Shown here piece after piece: positions 34,415 to 42,933 of a stretch of 47,641 bases of DNA. Both the position numbers and the translations under genes were made by a program. Below the pieces are notes generated by a model, which was given only the letters and a program-made list of their open reading frames with translations, ran no database searches and was not told the DNA's origin. Source of the stretch: Streptomyces niphimycinicus (GTDB lineage: Bacteria > Actinomycetota > Actinomycetes > Streptomycetales > Streptomycetaceae); NCBI RefSeq assembly GCF_018883605.1, contig NZ_JAHLEM010000075.1, positions 1-47,641 of the forward strand, in the 5' to 3' direction. Within the stretch, counting starts at the first letter, position 1. Every line of letters begins with the position of its first letter.

Positions 34415-34439
34415 TCAGCCGGGGCGGCCGGGCGGCCGG

Positions 34440-34690
34440 GACAGCCGCCCGTTCCCCGCTCATCCGGCACTACGGAGGGGACCGGCCGCAGGCGTTCCGG
34501 GCCTATCTGCGTGCGGTGACCAACCTCGGCATCTCTTTCGGTGCCGTGCTGGCGGGCTGGTTGGTGCAGCTCAGCAGGCTCACCGCCGATCAACTGATGG
34601 TCGCCGGCAACGCGATCGCCTTCCTCGTCGCCGCGGCGATCCTGTTCCATCTGCCGCCGGTCACGCCGGTCCCCGCCCCCCTCAACCGGG
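34440..34690 (+). pseudogene. MFS transporter fragment
   Basis: RPQAFRAYLRAVTNLGISFG, AVLAGWLVQ, LMVAGNAIAFLVAAAILFHLPPV is an internal piece of a drug-type MFS permease (helices 5-6 region and the loop after). It has no start and no second half and stands right after the GH36 gene. Confidence 0.6.
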
Positions 34691-34751
34691 GACCGGCAAG
34701 TAAGCACGGCTTACGGCGCTCTATGTACGACAGCGCCTTACGGCAGCGGCG

Positions 34752-34784
34752 ACGGGCCGCGCCCCCGGCGGGGGCGCGGCCCGT
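34752..34784. terminator. 15-bp stem terminator
   Basis: ACGGGCCGCGCCCCC-GGC-GGGGGCGCGGCCCGT, perfect 15-bp arms. Lies 23 bp beyond the acetyltransferase stop and can serve either strand. Confidence 0.8.
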
Positions 34785-34806
34785 CCGCGTACCAGATGCC
34801 CTGCGA

Positions 34807-35688
34807 TCAGAGAAACGTCCCGGAGGGGATGTACGGCGTCGGCGGCGGCATCCCCCGCAGACACACATAGCCGCCGGTGGACAGCTCGAGCCCGGCCTCG
34901 AGCCCCACGTCCACCGCCCACTGCTGCTCGGCCGTCAGCCCCGGGACCCGGGCGTCGGTGCCCTCCGGAAGGCACAGCAGGGCCGCCGTCAGCAGCCGCT
35001 TCGCCAGCCGTCGCGAGGTCGCGGCCAGCAGCTCGACCTTGCCGTCCTCGGCGACGTAGCAGTAGCCGCTGCCCGCCAGGTCGTCCACGACCAGCAGCCG
35101 CCTCTGGCGCAGGAGCAGTTCGTGGTCGGCGCCGTGCGCGCCGCCCCGGGTGCGGCGGTCCACCGAGTCCAGCAGATCCCGGTGCCGGGCCACGCCCTCG
35201 TGGACGGCGCCGTCGGGCGGGGACAGCCGCTCCTTGGTCTCCGGTCCGACGGTGCCGCGCAGCCGCATCGCCGGATGCAGCGCGAATCCCGCACGCCGGT
35301 AGGTGCTCGCCGCGCGCGGATCCTCGGAGCCGCAGATGATGCCGCGCAGGCAGCCCCGTCCGTACAGCAGCGCGGCGGCCAGCAACTCACGCCCCACGCC
35401 CTGCCGTTGGGCCCGGGGCAGCACCGCGAGCAGCGCGAGCCCCCAGGTGCCCTCGCGCCGCGCGGACAGCGCCACGCCGAGCGGCATCCCGGCGCCGTCC
35501 AGGGCGATCCAGCAGCCGCCCGGGTCGGTGCGGGCGAGATGCCGGTGCCGGTCGTGGATCTCGGCGACGTACCCCGGCGGCAATCCGTCCTTGGCCGCGA
35601 GGGCGGCGACGTCCCCGAAGGCGGCGGCCACCACCTCCCAGGCGGCCTCGGCGTCCTCGTCGGTGTCGCGCAACTGGCGGAGGATCAT
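34807..35688 (-). CDS. GNAT-family N-acetyltransferase (two GNAT-like halves)
   Basis: 293 aa. The N-terminal half is a complete GNAT domain: MILRQLRDTDEDAEAAWEV, GLALLAVLPRAQRQGVGRELLAAAL (acetyl-CoA Q/RxxGxG/A loop as RQGVGREL) and AASTYRRAGFALHPAM. The C-terminal half has a second, weaker acetyltransferase-like fold (YCYVAEDGKVELLAATSRRLAKRLLTAAL). No ribosome site precedes ATG 35688; CATCAT six nt upstream makes a leaderless transcript possible. The substrate is unknown. Followed by a strong terminator. Confidence 0.8.
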   Translation of the reverse strand: MILRQLRDTDEDAEAAWEVVAAAFGDVAALAAKDGLPPGYVAEIHDRHRHLARTDPGGCWIALDGAGMPLGVALSARREGTWGLALLAVLPRAQRQGVGRELLAAALLYGRGCLRGIICGSEDPRAASTYRRAGFALHPAMRLRGTVGPETKERLSPPDGAVHEGVARHRDLLDSVDRRTRGGAHGADHELLLRQRRLLVVDDLAGSGYCYVAEDGKVELLAATSRRLAKRLLTAALLCLPEGTDARVPGLTAEQQWAVDVGLEAGLELSTGGYVCLRGMPPPTPYIPSGTFL

Positions 35689-35757
35689 GAGCCCATGATG
35701 GCGCGTCCGGTGAGGGTTTGTCGGTACGCGGAAGCGGCTTGCTCGACCGGCGAACGC

Positions 35758-35769
35758 GACAACGTTGTC
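35758..35769. promoter_or_regulatory. LacI-type operator upstream of GH92
   Basis: GACAACGTTGTC, a perfect 12-bp palindrome with the central CG typical of LacI-family sites, about 150 bp before the GH92 start. No LacI gene is in the window. Confidence 0.6.
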
Positions 35770-35918
35770 AGCATGACTTTAACGATCAGTACGCCGCCAA
35801 CCGGGTGTCCCTGTCAAGACCGTTCGCGCACTCTTACGGCCGACGGCCCCCGTGCGGTACGGTCCCCACGGCTTGTTCGACCCGGTGATCGCGGCCCTTC
35901 CGACAAGGTGGGACCGCA

Positions 35919-38900
35919 ATGCCCTCAAGACCCCTGGCCGCCCTGGCGGCCGCGGCCCTGACCGCGGGGCTCCTCGCCACCGCGGCCACCGCGCCCGCGT
36001 CGGCCGCTCCGCCGCCGACGCTGGTCAAGGATCCGGCGGCGTATGTCGATCCGCTGATCGGCAGCTCGGCCGGCGGCAACACCTTCCCCGGCGCCGTCGC
36101 CCCCTTCGGCATGCTGTCGTGGAGCCCGGAGAACACCCGCGGCGACGCCACCCGCACCGCCGCGCCCGGCGGCTACCACTACGACGCCACCCGCGTCCGC
36201 GGCTTCAGCCTCACCCATATGTCCGGCACCGGCTGTGCGGGCGGCGCGGGGGACATCCCCTTCTTCCCCCATGTGGGCGAGGTCACCTCCTCACCCGCCG
36301 CCGACACCAAGGACCGGGTCTACGCCTCCGACTTCAGTCACCGCGACGAGACCGCCGAGCCCGGCCGCTACAAGGTCTCCCTCGCCTCCGGCGCCGGGGC
36401 GGAGCTGACCGCCACCGCCCGTACCGGCTCGGCCCGCTTCAGCTACCCCGCGGACAAGACCGCCTCCCTGCTGATCCGCACCTCCTCCTCCGAGGTCGGC
36501 AGCAGCGACGCCGATCTCACCATCGACCCGGCGCACCGCACCGTCTCCGGCTCGGTCACCGGCGGCAACTTCTGCGGCTATCTCGACCCCGAGGGGCGCC
36601 GCGGCTACTACACCCTGCACTTCACCGCGGTCTTCGACACCGCGTTCACCGCCCAGGGCACCTGGCAGGACGGCACCCTGCGGCCCGGCACCACCAGTGC
36701 GAAGGGCGGCTCCGGCGGCTTTGGCACCGACGGCCGTCCGGTGGCCGGGAAGGGCTCCGGCGGCTATCTCCAATTCGCCCCGGGCACCCGCCGGGTGGGC
36801 GTCAAGGTCGGCATCAGCTACGTCGGCGACAAGGGCGCCCGGGCCAACCTCGCGGCCGAGAACCCGCCGCGGCGCGGCTTCGACCAGGTGCGCACCGCGG
36901 CGTACGACGCCTGGCGGCGGCAACTGTCCGCGATCCGGGTCGGCGGCGGCGCGGACGCGGACCGCACCGCCTTCTACACCGCCCTCTACCACTCGCTGCT
37001 GCACCCCAATGTCATCAGCGACACCGACGGCCGCTACCGGGGCAGCGACGGTGAGGTGCACCGGGTGAGCCGGGGCCACCGGGCCCAGTACGGCACCTTC
37101 TCCGGCTGGGACATCTACCGCTCCCAGCTCCAACTGCTGACCCTGCTGGAGCCGGAGGCGGGCTCCGACATCGCCCAGTCCCTGCTGAACCTCGCCCGGC
37201 AGAACGGCGGCGTCTGGGACCGCTGGCTCCAGGGCGCCTCGGGAACGCATGTGATGAACGGCGATCCGTCGGCCGCCGCGCTCGCCGGGATCCGGGCCTT
37301 CGGCGGCGGCGACTTCGACCTCGACGCCGCCCTCGACTCGCTCCTCAAGGCGGCCACCGTGCCGACCGAGAAGGACCTCAGCCCGGCGGGCAAGCCCATC
37401 ATGTCGGCCGGCCAGCGGCCCTCCCTCGACAAGTACCTCAAGCTGCACTACATGCCGTCCGTCTCCAACGCCTGGGGCGGCGCGGCCGAGACCCTGGAGA
37501 TGTCCGGCGCGGACTTCGCCCTCTCGCAGTTGGCGCGGGCCGCGGGCCGTAAGGAGACCGCGGACACCTTCGCGCACCGCGCCCAGTGGTGGCAGAACAA
37601 CTTCAACGCCGCCGCCGACCCGGAGAGCGGCGGCTATATCGCCAACCGTAAGGCCGACGGCAGTTGGGTCACCGGCTTCACCCCGGCCACCGGCAACGGC
37701 TTCGTCGAGGGCACCAGCGCCCAGTACACCTGGATGGTCCCGCACAACCCCGCCGGTCTCTTCGCCGCGATGGGCGGTAAGGACGCCGCGATCAAGCGCC
37801 TGGACGCCTTCTTCCACGACGCCGACGGGGGCTGGGCGCTCACGGGGGCGGGCGGCGAGAAGTCCGAGCTGGACAACGAGCCGTCGATCAACGTCCCCTA
37901 CCTCTACGCGTACGCCGGGCAGCCGTACAAGACCCAGGAGACCGTGCGCGCCGCGATGCGCCGGCTCTGGACCACCGCGCCGGACGGCATCCCCGGCAAC
38001 GACGACCTCGGCGAGATGTCCTCGTGGTACGTCTTCTCCGCCCTCGGCATGTACCCGCAGGTGCCCTCCCGCGCCGAACTCGTCCTGGCCTCGCCCCTCT
38101 TCCCGCGGATCGAGATCGACCGCGGCGCCCGGGACATCTCCATCCGCGCCCCGCAGGCCGCGCCCGACGCGCCGTACATCCAGTCGCTGAAGGTGAACGG
38201 GCGGGCGAGCGACCGCCCCTGGCTGCCGGAGTCCTTCGTACGGCACGGCGGCACGCTGGACTACACCCTGTCCGACACCCCCGACCGCGCCTGGGGCGCG
38301 TCCCCGTCCGACGCCCCGCCCTCCTTCCGCGAGGGCGAGCAGCCGTACCAGATCGGGGTCGGACCGACCACGGGCACGCTCGCCCCGGGCGAGAGCCTGA
38401 CCGTGAAGGTGGCCGCCGTCCCGGTCGGCGAGGGCGACCGCCCCGAGGTGCGCTTCACCACCGACGCCCCCGACGGGTTCACCGCCTCACCCGCCTCCGG
38501 GACGGTGGGCCCGGACGGCACGGCGGAGATCTCCCTGCGCGCGGGGAAGGACACGGCCGAGGGCTTCTACGCCGCGAAGGTGACGGTGACCAGCGAGGAC
38601 ACCAAGGTCGTCCAGCCGGTCACACTGACCGTCGCCGCGCCCGGCACCCTGCTCGCCGCGTACAACAACACCGGCGCGACCGACGACGACGGCGAGCACG
38701 ACGAGGGCGACTACGACGGCGGCGGCTGGAGCTACTCCCGCCAGGCCCTCGCCGCAGCCGGCCTCGCGCCGGGCGCCAAGGGCACCACCCAGGGCCTGGA
38801 CTACACCTGGCCCGCCTCCCCGCCCGGCCGCCCCGACAACGCCTCCACCACCGGCCAGACCATCACCCTGCCCCCGTCCACCGGCCTCTCCTTCATCGGC

Positions 38901-39200
38901 AGCGCCGTCAACGGCAACCAGAAGGCCACCGCCAAGGTCACCTACACCGACGGCACTTCGGGCGAGGCAGACCTGTCCTTCACCGACTGGACGGTGGGAG
39001 GCGGCGGCGGAACGATCCAGTACGGCAACGTGACCCTCGCCAAGACCGGCTACCGCAACATCAGCGGCGGTGACAAGGATGTGGTGGACGCGTACATCTT
39101 CGCCACGAAGGCGTTCCACGCGCCGGAGGGCAAGACGGTCAAGAGCGTCACCCTGCCCGACAACGCGGACCTGCACATCTTCGCGGTGGCGCGCGGCTGA
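35919..39200 (+). CDS. Secreted GH92 alpha-mannosidase with C-terminal accessory domains
   Basis: 1093 aa. A Sec signal peptide (LAALAAAALTAGLLATAAT ... ASAA) leads to VDPLIGSSAGGNTFPGAVAPFGM, the GH92 N-domain opening. The catalytic domain includes FSGWDIYRSQ, VSNAWGGAAETLEM and GNDDLGEMSSWYVFSALGMYP (general-base Asp region). GH92 enzymes are calcium-dependent exo-alpha-mannosidases, mostly acting on alpha-1,2/1,3 linkages of N-glycans or mannans. After residue about 770 come a beta-sandwich repeat (TTGTLAPGESLTVKV) and a C-terminal carbohydrate-binding-like domain. The start ATG 35919 follows AAGGTGGGA. Probably repressed by a LacI protein. Confidence 0.93.
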   Translation: MPSRPLAALAAAALTAGLLATAATAPASAAPPPTLVKDPAAYVDPLIGSSAGGNTFPGAVAPFGMLSWSPENTRGDATRTAAPGGYHYDATRVRGFSLTHMSGTGCAGGAGDIPFFPHVGEVTSSPAADTKDRVYASDFSHRDETAEPGRYKVSLASGAGAELTATARTGSARFSYPADKTASLLIRTSSSEVGSSDADLTIDPAHRTVSGSVTGGNFCGYLDPEGRRGYYTLHFTAVFDTAFTAQGTWQDGTLRPGTTSAKGGSGGFGTDGRPVAGKGSGGYLQFAPGTRRVGVKVGISYVGDKGARANLAAENPPRRGFDQVRTAAYDAWRRQLSAIRVGGGADADRTAFYTALYHSLLHPNVISDTDGRYRGSDGEVHRVSRGHRAQYGTFSGWDIYRSQLQLLTLLEPEAGSDIAQSLLNLARQNGGVWDRWLQGASGTHVMNGDPSAAALAGIRAFGGGDFDLDAALDSLLKAATVPTEKDLSPAGKPIMSAGQRPSLDKYLKLHYMPSVSNAWGGAAETLEMSGADFALSQLARAAGRKETADTFAHRAQWWQNNFNAAADPESGGYIANRKADGSWVTGFTPATGNGFVEGTSAQYTWMVPHNPAGLFAAMGGKDAAIKRLDAFFHDADGGWALTGAGGEKSELDNEPSINVPYLYAYAGQPYKTQETVRAAMRRLWTTAPDGIPGNDDLGEMSSWYVFSALGMYPQVPSRAELVLASPLFPRIEIDRGARDISIRAPQAAPDAPYIQSLKVNGRASDRPWLPESFVRHGGTLDYTLSDTPDRAWGASPSDAPPSFREGEQPYQIGVGPTTGTLAPGESLTVKVAAVPVGEGDRPEVRFTTDAPDGFTASPASGTVGPDGTAEISLRAGKDTAEGFYAAKVTVTSEDTKVVQPVTLTVAAPGTLLAAYNNTGATDDDGEHDEGDYDGGGWSYSRQALAAAGLAPGAKGTTQGLDYTWPASPPGRPDNASTTGQTITLPPSTGLSFIGSAVNGNQKATAKVTYTDGTSGEADLSFTDWTVGGGGGTIQYGNVTLAKTGYRNISGGDKDVVDAYIFATKAFHAPEGKTVKSVTLPDNADLHIFAVARG

Positions 39201-39247
39201 GCGGAATTTCTGCCGTCAACATCAAGGGTCGCGCCATGCGATCGAGT

Positions 39248-39286
39248 GAAGCTGGGGCAAGTGCCTAAGGCATTTGCCCCAGCTTC
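39248..39286 (+). terminator. Terminator of the GH92 gene
   Basis: 18-bp stem GAAGCTGGGGCAA-G-TGCC / GGCA-T-TTGCCCCAGCTTC with a 3-nt loop and one internal G/T pair, 47 bp after the stop. Confidence 0.8.
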
Positions 39287-39301
39287 CTTAATGTCCTTCG
39301 C

Positions 39302-40159
39302 ATGGTCAGTTCCTCACACGAAGCCCTCCATCGGATTTTCCAGGAGGACACCGGGGCCATTGTCCGAGCGCTCAGACAACTCCTCGGCGTCCCCTTCCCC
39401 GAGCCGGACAGGGCGTTTGTCGTCAGCCCGGACCTCACCGAGATCGCGCCGATCGAAAGACGCGTGGACACACTGCTCCAGGTCGAGACCAAGGGCGAGG
39501 GCACGTACTTATTCGCCATCGAGTCGCAGAGCCGGAGAGATCCGAAGAAGCCTGCGGCCTGGGCCTACTACCTCTCGTACATGCATGCGAAGTTCGGTCA
39601 CCAGCCAGTGCTGATCGTACTCTGCCCGGACGAGGCCACCGCCCGTTGGGCCACCCGCCCGATCACACTCGGCATCCCCGACCACCCGTCCATGACGGTA
39701 CGCCCACTTGTTCTGGGTCCCGGCAACGTCCCCGTTGTCACGGATGCGAAAGAGGTGACCCGTGATATCCCGATCGCTGCCTTCTCTGCGATTACGCACA
39801 GTAGAAGCGAAAGCATCGATGCGATACTGAAGGTGCTCGCGACCACGCTCAGCAGCCTCGACCCCGTTCAGGGGATCATCTACGCCGAACTCGTTGAAGC
39901 CGGTCTCGGAAACACCCCGGCACGAGAGATCTGGAGAGACCTGATGCCCGCGCTGATGAACTACTTCCGTTCCCAGCAAGCCCAGCACGCCTTCGCGGAG
40001 GTGCGCGCCGGCGATCTGCTGCGAGTCCTCAAGTCCCGGGGGCTTGAGGTCGCTGACGAGACACGTGAGCGCATCGAGTCGTGCAAGGACATGGATGTCC
40101 TCGGTACGTGGCTGGACCGGGCCGCGACCGTCTCTCGTGCGGAGGATTTGTTCGACTGA
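39302..40159 (+). CDS. Rpn/YhgA-like PD-(D/E)XK nuclease-family protein
   Basis: 285 aa. The N-terminal domain has HEALHRIFQEDTGAIVRALRQLLG, ERRVDTLLQV (Asp56) and TYLFAIESQSRRD (Glu74-x-Gln76, an ExQ variant of ExK), followed by WAYYLSYMHAKFGHQPVLIVLC. This is the pattern of recombination-promoting nuclease (Rpn)/transposase-31-like proteins. Residues 226-285 form a separate helical module (LLRVLKSRGLEVADETRERIESCKDMDVLGTWLDRAATVSRAEDLF) that is repeated twice in the next gene. No ribosome site; TAATGT seven nt before ATG fits leaderless expression. The stop overlaps the next ATG (TGATG). Confidence 0.7.
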   Translation: MVSSSHEALHRIFQEDTGAIVRALRQLLGVPFPEPDRAFVVSPDLTEIAPIERRVDTLLQVETKGEGTYLFAIESQSRRDPKKPAAWAYYLSYMHAKFGHQPVLIVLCPDEATARWATRPITLGIPDHPSMTVRPLVLGPGNVPVVTDAKEVTRDIPIAAFSAITHSRSESIDAILKVLATTLSSLDPVQGIIYAELVEAGLGNTPAREIWRDLMPALMNYFRSQQAQHAFAEVRAGDLLRVLKSRGLEVADETRERIESCKDMDVLGTWLDRAATVSRAEDLFD

Positions 40160-40623
40160 TGTCCGCGTTACTGAACTTCTTCCGCTCCGCTCACTCTCAG
40201 CGAGCCTTCGCCGGGGTGCGGGCCGAGACCCGTGCCGACGATATTCTGCGGGTTCTCACCGTCCGGGGTTTTGATATCGCTGGCGCGGGTCGTGAGGCTA
40301 TCCAGTCGTGTACCGACTTGGAGATCCTCGGGGACTGGCTGGATGGAGCCCTGACGGTGCCTTCCGCTGTGGATCTGTTTCATCTGGTATCCGAGAAGCC
40401 CAACTTCTTCTACTGCTCGGAGGTCGGACAGCGGGCCTTCACAGACGTTCGGCTTGAGAGTCGTGCTGACGACATCCTGCGGATCCTCAAGGCCCGGGGG
40501 CTTGAGGTCACTGCCGAGACCCGTGAGCGGGTGCGGGCGTGCCGGGATGTGGACCTTCTCCGCACCTGGCTGGACCGAGCCGTGACCGCTTCCCGGGCGG
40601 AGGAGCTGTTCACCGACGGTTAA
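40159..40623 (+). CDS. Protein made of two copies of the Rpn-like C-terminal domain
   Basis: 154 aa. Residues 1-72 (NFFRSAHSQRAFAGVRAETRADDILRVLTVRGFDI ... WLDGALTVPSAVDLF) and 80-154 (QRAFTDVRLESRADDILRILKARGLEVTAETRERVRACRDVDLLRTWLDRAVTASRAEELF) are each homologous to the last 60 residues of the upstream Rpn-like protein. There is no nuclease motif. The TGATG overlap implies coupled translation. It may be an antitoxin-like partner or a decayed duplication. Its 3' end overlaps the convergent PIG-L gene by 14 bp. Confidence 0.75.
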   Translation: MSALLNFFRSAHSQRAFAGVRAETRADDILRVLTVRGFDIAGAGREAIQSCTDLEILGDWLDGALTVPSAVDLFHLVSEKPNFFYCSEVGQRAFTDVRLESRADDILRILKARGLEVTAETRERVRACRDVDLLRTWLDRAVTASRAEELFTDG

Positions 40624-41398
40624 CGCGGCGGGGGCCGGGAGGGGAGGCGTCGATGAACCACTCCCGGCCCAGCAGCAGGCCGAAGAGCGGGGCGGGCAGC
40701 CGGAGCATCGCCCGCATGACGGCGCTCATGCGGCCCGTGCCGTTCATCTGGGAGCGGTGGGCCGCCAGGGCCGCCTGCTTCTGGCGGGCGTAGCGGCGGA
40801 CGTCGTAGCGGTGGGTGATGGCCGAGCGGGGGCTGAAGCGGGTGCTCAGCTCGGCGGGGTCGTGGCGCAGGGGAATGCGCAGGAGCCGTACGAGGCGTAG
40901 CAGGCGTTCGACGGTGTCGCGGGGGATCGTCGCCTCCAACACCCTTGGCGTCTTGGCCAGTTCGGCGGCGCGGCGGCCGACCTCGTGGACCTTGATGTGG
41001 TCGCGGTGGCCGTAGCCGCCGTTGGGGTCGTAGGTGAGCAGCATCGCCGCGTTCTCGTCGCGCAGGATCGCGGCCAGTTGTTCCGCCGCCTTCTCCGTGT
41101 CGGCCCGGGCGAAGCGCGTACGGTCCGGCGGGTCGGCGTAGAAGAGCGGGCCGTGACCGCTGTCCGCGTAGCCGAGGTGGACGACGCGGTCGACGCCGAG
41201 CACGTACGCGCTCTTCCGCAGTTCGTGCATACGAGGCGGCTCGCGGCCCGGCGGGGCGGCGTCCATGTGGCCGTCCGTGGCGACCACGAGCACCACCCGG
41301 TGGCCCTCGTCGGCGAGTCGGGCGAGCGTGCCCCCGGTCAGCAGCGCCTCGTCGTCGGGGTGGGCGTGGAATGCCAGGACGGTAGCCATGCGGGCCAT
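40610..41398 (-). CDS. PIG-L/LmbE family deacetylase
   Basis: 262 aa. Zinc-binding HAHPDDE near the N-terminus, VLVVATDGHM, TYDPNGGYGHRDH with the third ligand His. The family deacetylates N-acetylglucosamine-type substrates (MshB, Mca) or acts in antibiotic pathways. Stand-alone; its substrate is not shown by neighbours, though a role with amino sugars is conceivable. Two ATGs (41398 and 41389) are possible; GGAG fits the first. Confidence 0.88.
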   Translation of the reverse strand: MARMATVLAFHAHPDDEALLTGGTLARLADEGHRVVLVVATDGHMDAAPPGREPPRMHELRKSAYVLGVDRVVHLGYADSGHGPLFYADPPDRTRFARADTEKAAEQLAAILRDENAAMLLTYDPNGGYGHRDHIKVHEVGRRAAELAKTPRVLEATIPRDTVERLLRLVRLLRIPLRHDPAELSTRFSPRSAITHRYDVRRYARQKQAALAAHRSQMNGTGRMSAVMRAMLRLPAPLFGLLLGREWFIDASPPGPRRVNRR

Positions 41399-41413
41399 CC
41401 TGGCACTCCGGGA

Positions 41414-42259
41414 TCAGCGGAAGGCCGCGATGTTGCGCATTGCCCAATCGGTGAAGGCGCGCGGCGGACGGCCAAGGACCCGCTCGACATCGGGGCTCCC
41501 CCGCTGTTCGTCGGCCGTCGGCTCACCGAGGATGTCGAGCGTGCCGTCCGCGACGGGCTCCGGCATGAACCGCAGCATCTCCGCCCGCGCCTGCTCCCGG
41601 CTCAGCTCGGTGAACCGCACCGGCTCACCCAGCGCGTCGGCGATGGCGTGTGCCTGTCCGCGCGGAGTGACCGGGGCGGGGCCGGTGAGCTCGTACGTAC
41701 GCCCCGCGTGGCCCGGCTCCCGCAGCGCGGCGGCCGCGACCTCCGCGATGTCCGCAGGGTCCACGACCGGCAGTCCGACGTCGGCGAAGGGCGCCGCGAT
41801 CACGCGCTCCTTACGGACGGATTCGGCCCAGGCGAAGGCGTTCGAGGCGAAGCCCCCGGGCCGCAGGATCGCCCAGTCAAGACCCGACCGGCGCACGGCC
41901 TCCTCGAACGCCCGCATGGGGGCGTGGGACACCGCGTCCGGACGTGTCCCGGCGGCCTGGGAGGAGAGCAGGACCACGCGCCGTACGCCGGCCGACCGCG
42001 CGACGTCCAGAAGTTCGCCGGTCCGTGCGGTTCCGGCCAGCAACTCGCCCGCGAAGAGCAGGAACAGCGCGTCGGCGCCCTCCAACGCGGGCCGCAGACT
42101 CCCTGGGTCGGCCAGATCGGCCCGATGATGACGTACCCCCTCGGGCAACTCCGCGCCGCCGGGCCGTCGCGACACGGCCGTCACCTGCTCGCCGACTGCG
42201 GCAAGCGCCTCCACCAGCGGCCGACCCACATTCCCAGTCGCTCCGGTTACCACGATCAT
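41414..42259 (-). CDS. NmrA-like NAD(P)-binding protein
   Basis: 281 aa. Opens MIVVTGATGNVGRPLVEAL (GxxGxxG), then ADALFLLFAGEL, RVVLLSSQAAG, LDWAILRPGGFASNAFAW and YELTGPAPVT. This is the atypical SDR group that includes NmrA and quinone reductase-like proteins; the catalytic Tyr/Lys is absent. Divergent from the HxlR gene, whose members often control such quinone or aldehyde-stress reductases. Confidence 0.87.
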   Translation of the reverse strand: MIVVTGATGNVGRPLVEALAAVGEQVTAVSRRPGGAELPEGVRHHRADLADPGSLRPALEGADALFLLFAGELLAGTARTGELLDVARSAGVRRVVLLSSQAAGTRPDAVSHAPMRAFEEAVRRSGLDWAILRPGGFASNAFAWAESVRKERVIAAPFADVGLPVVDPADIAEVAAAALREPGHAGRTYELTGPAPVTPRGQAHAIADALGEPVRFTELSREQARAEMLRFMPEPVADGTLDILGEPTADEQRGSPDVERVLGRPPRAFTDWAMRNIAAFR

Positions 42260-42333
42260 GTGCAGCTCCCCGTTCTCACAGTGTCAGACGTTGTTCTCGC
42301 CGAGGCACGGTGAAGCTAGCATCGTGGGGATAG

Positions 42334-42343
42334 TAGGTACCTA
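42334..42343. promoter_or_regulatory. Palindrome between NmrA-like and HxlR genes
   Basis: TAGGTACCTA, a 10-bp perfect palindrome 14 bp before the HxlR ATG. GTAC-centred dyads suit HxlR-type regulators; probable autoregulatory site controlling both genes. Confidence 0.5.
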
Positions 42344-42356
42344 GAGGAAAGTGACT

Positions 42357-42734
42357 ATGTCCGAGGAACCGGAACAGGCGTGTCCGATCGCCCCTGTGGT
42401 GGATATCGTCTTCAGCCGCTGGACCACGCCCATCCTCTGGACGCTCCATGAATACGGCCGTCAGCGGTTCGTGGAGCTGCAACGCCGGATCGGCACGATC
42501 ACGCCGAAGGTGCTGACCCAGCGGTTGCGCCAACTGGAGCGCGACGGGCTGGTGCGGCGCACCTACCACCCGGAGGTCCCGCCCCGGGTGGAGTACGAGA
42601 TCAGCGACCTCGGCCGCAGCCTGGGCCCGCTCTTCGCCACGCTCGCGACGTGGTCGGCCGAGAACCTGCCCAAGGTCGAGCGGGCCCGCCTGCACTACGA
42701 CGGCGCGGAGACCGCCCCTACCGGTCCCCAATAA
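42357..42734 (+). CDS. HxlR-family transcriptional regulator
   Basis: 125 aa. CPIAPVVDIVFSRWTTPILWTLHEYGRQRFVELQRRIGTITPKVLTQRLRQLERDGLVRRTYHPEVPPRVEYEISDLGRSL is a full HxlR winged helix with the family's N-terminal Cys (redox-sensing in some members). ATG 42357 has GAGGAAA upstream; a GTG at 42351 is in frame but too close to it. Ends 17 bp inside the convergent DUF397 gene. Confidence 0.92.
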   Translation: MSEEPEQACPIAPVVDIVFSRWTTPILWTLHEYGRQRFVELQRRIGTITPKVLTQRLRQLERDGLVRRTYHPEVPPRVEYEISDLGRSLGPLFATLATWSAENLPKVERARLHYDGAETAPTGPQ

Positions 42735-42921
42735 GGCCGTCGAACGCGCCCCCCTTCGCCGCGCGTATGAAGGTGCCGAGCGTGGCGGGCGTGGTGGTGA
42801 GGATGACATCCGGTTCGTCGCTCTCCCGGAGCGCGATGGTGTGGGCTGCCGGGGCGGCGATGTAGAGGCAGGCTGATCCCTCCTGGCTGTATGAGGACTT
42901 TTGCCAGTCGTGGGTGGCCAC
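42718..42921 (-). CDS. DUF397 small protein
   Basis: 67 aa. WQKSSYSQEGSACLYIA ... TIALRESDEPDVILTTTPATLGTFIRAAKGG is a complete DUF397 domain. GTG 42921 follows GAGGAG. In streptomycetes these small proteins accompany WhiJ-like XRE regulators and are thought to antagonise them. It lies 12 bp downstream of the XRE gene, in one operon. Confidence 0.9.
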   Translation of the reverse strand: MATHDWQKSSYSQEGSACLYIAAPAAHTIALRESDEPDVILTTTPATLGTFIRAAKGGAFDGLIGDR

Positions 42922-42933
42922 GTTGTTTTCTCC

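Noticed and set aside
36291..38246. Long minus-strand frame opposite the GH92 gene, and similar ones at 32426-34234 and 15298-16989
   Set aside because: Compositional shadows of real genes; no motif, no ribosome site, no break in the sense genes.
40610..41398. PIG-L deacetylase as the missing GalNAc-6-phosphate deacetylase of the amino-sugar operon
   Set aside because: It lies about 9 kb from the operon, has no shared operator, and belongs to a family with many other substrates; left as a remote possibility only.
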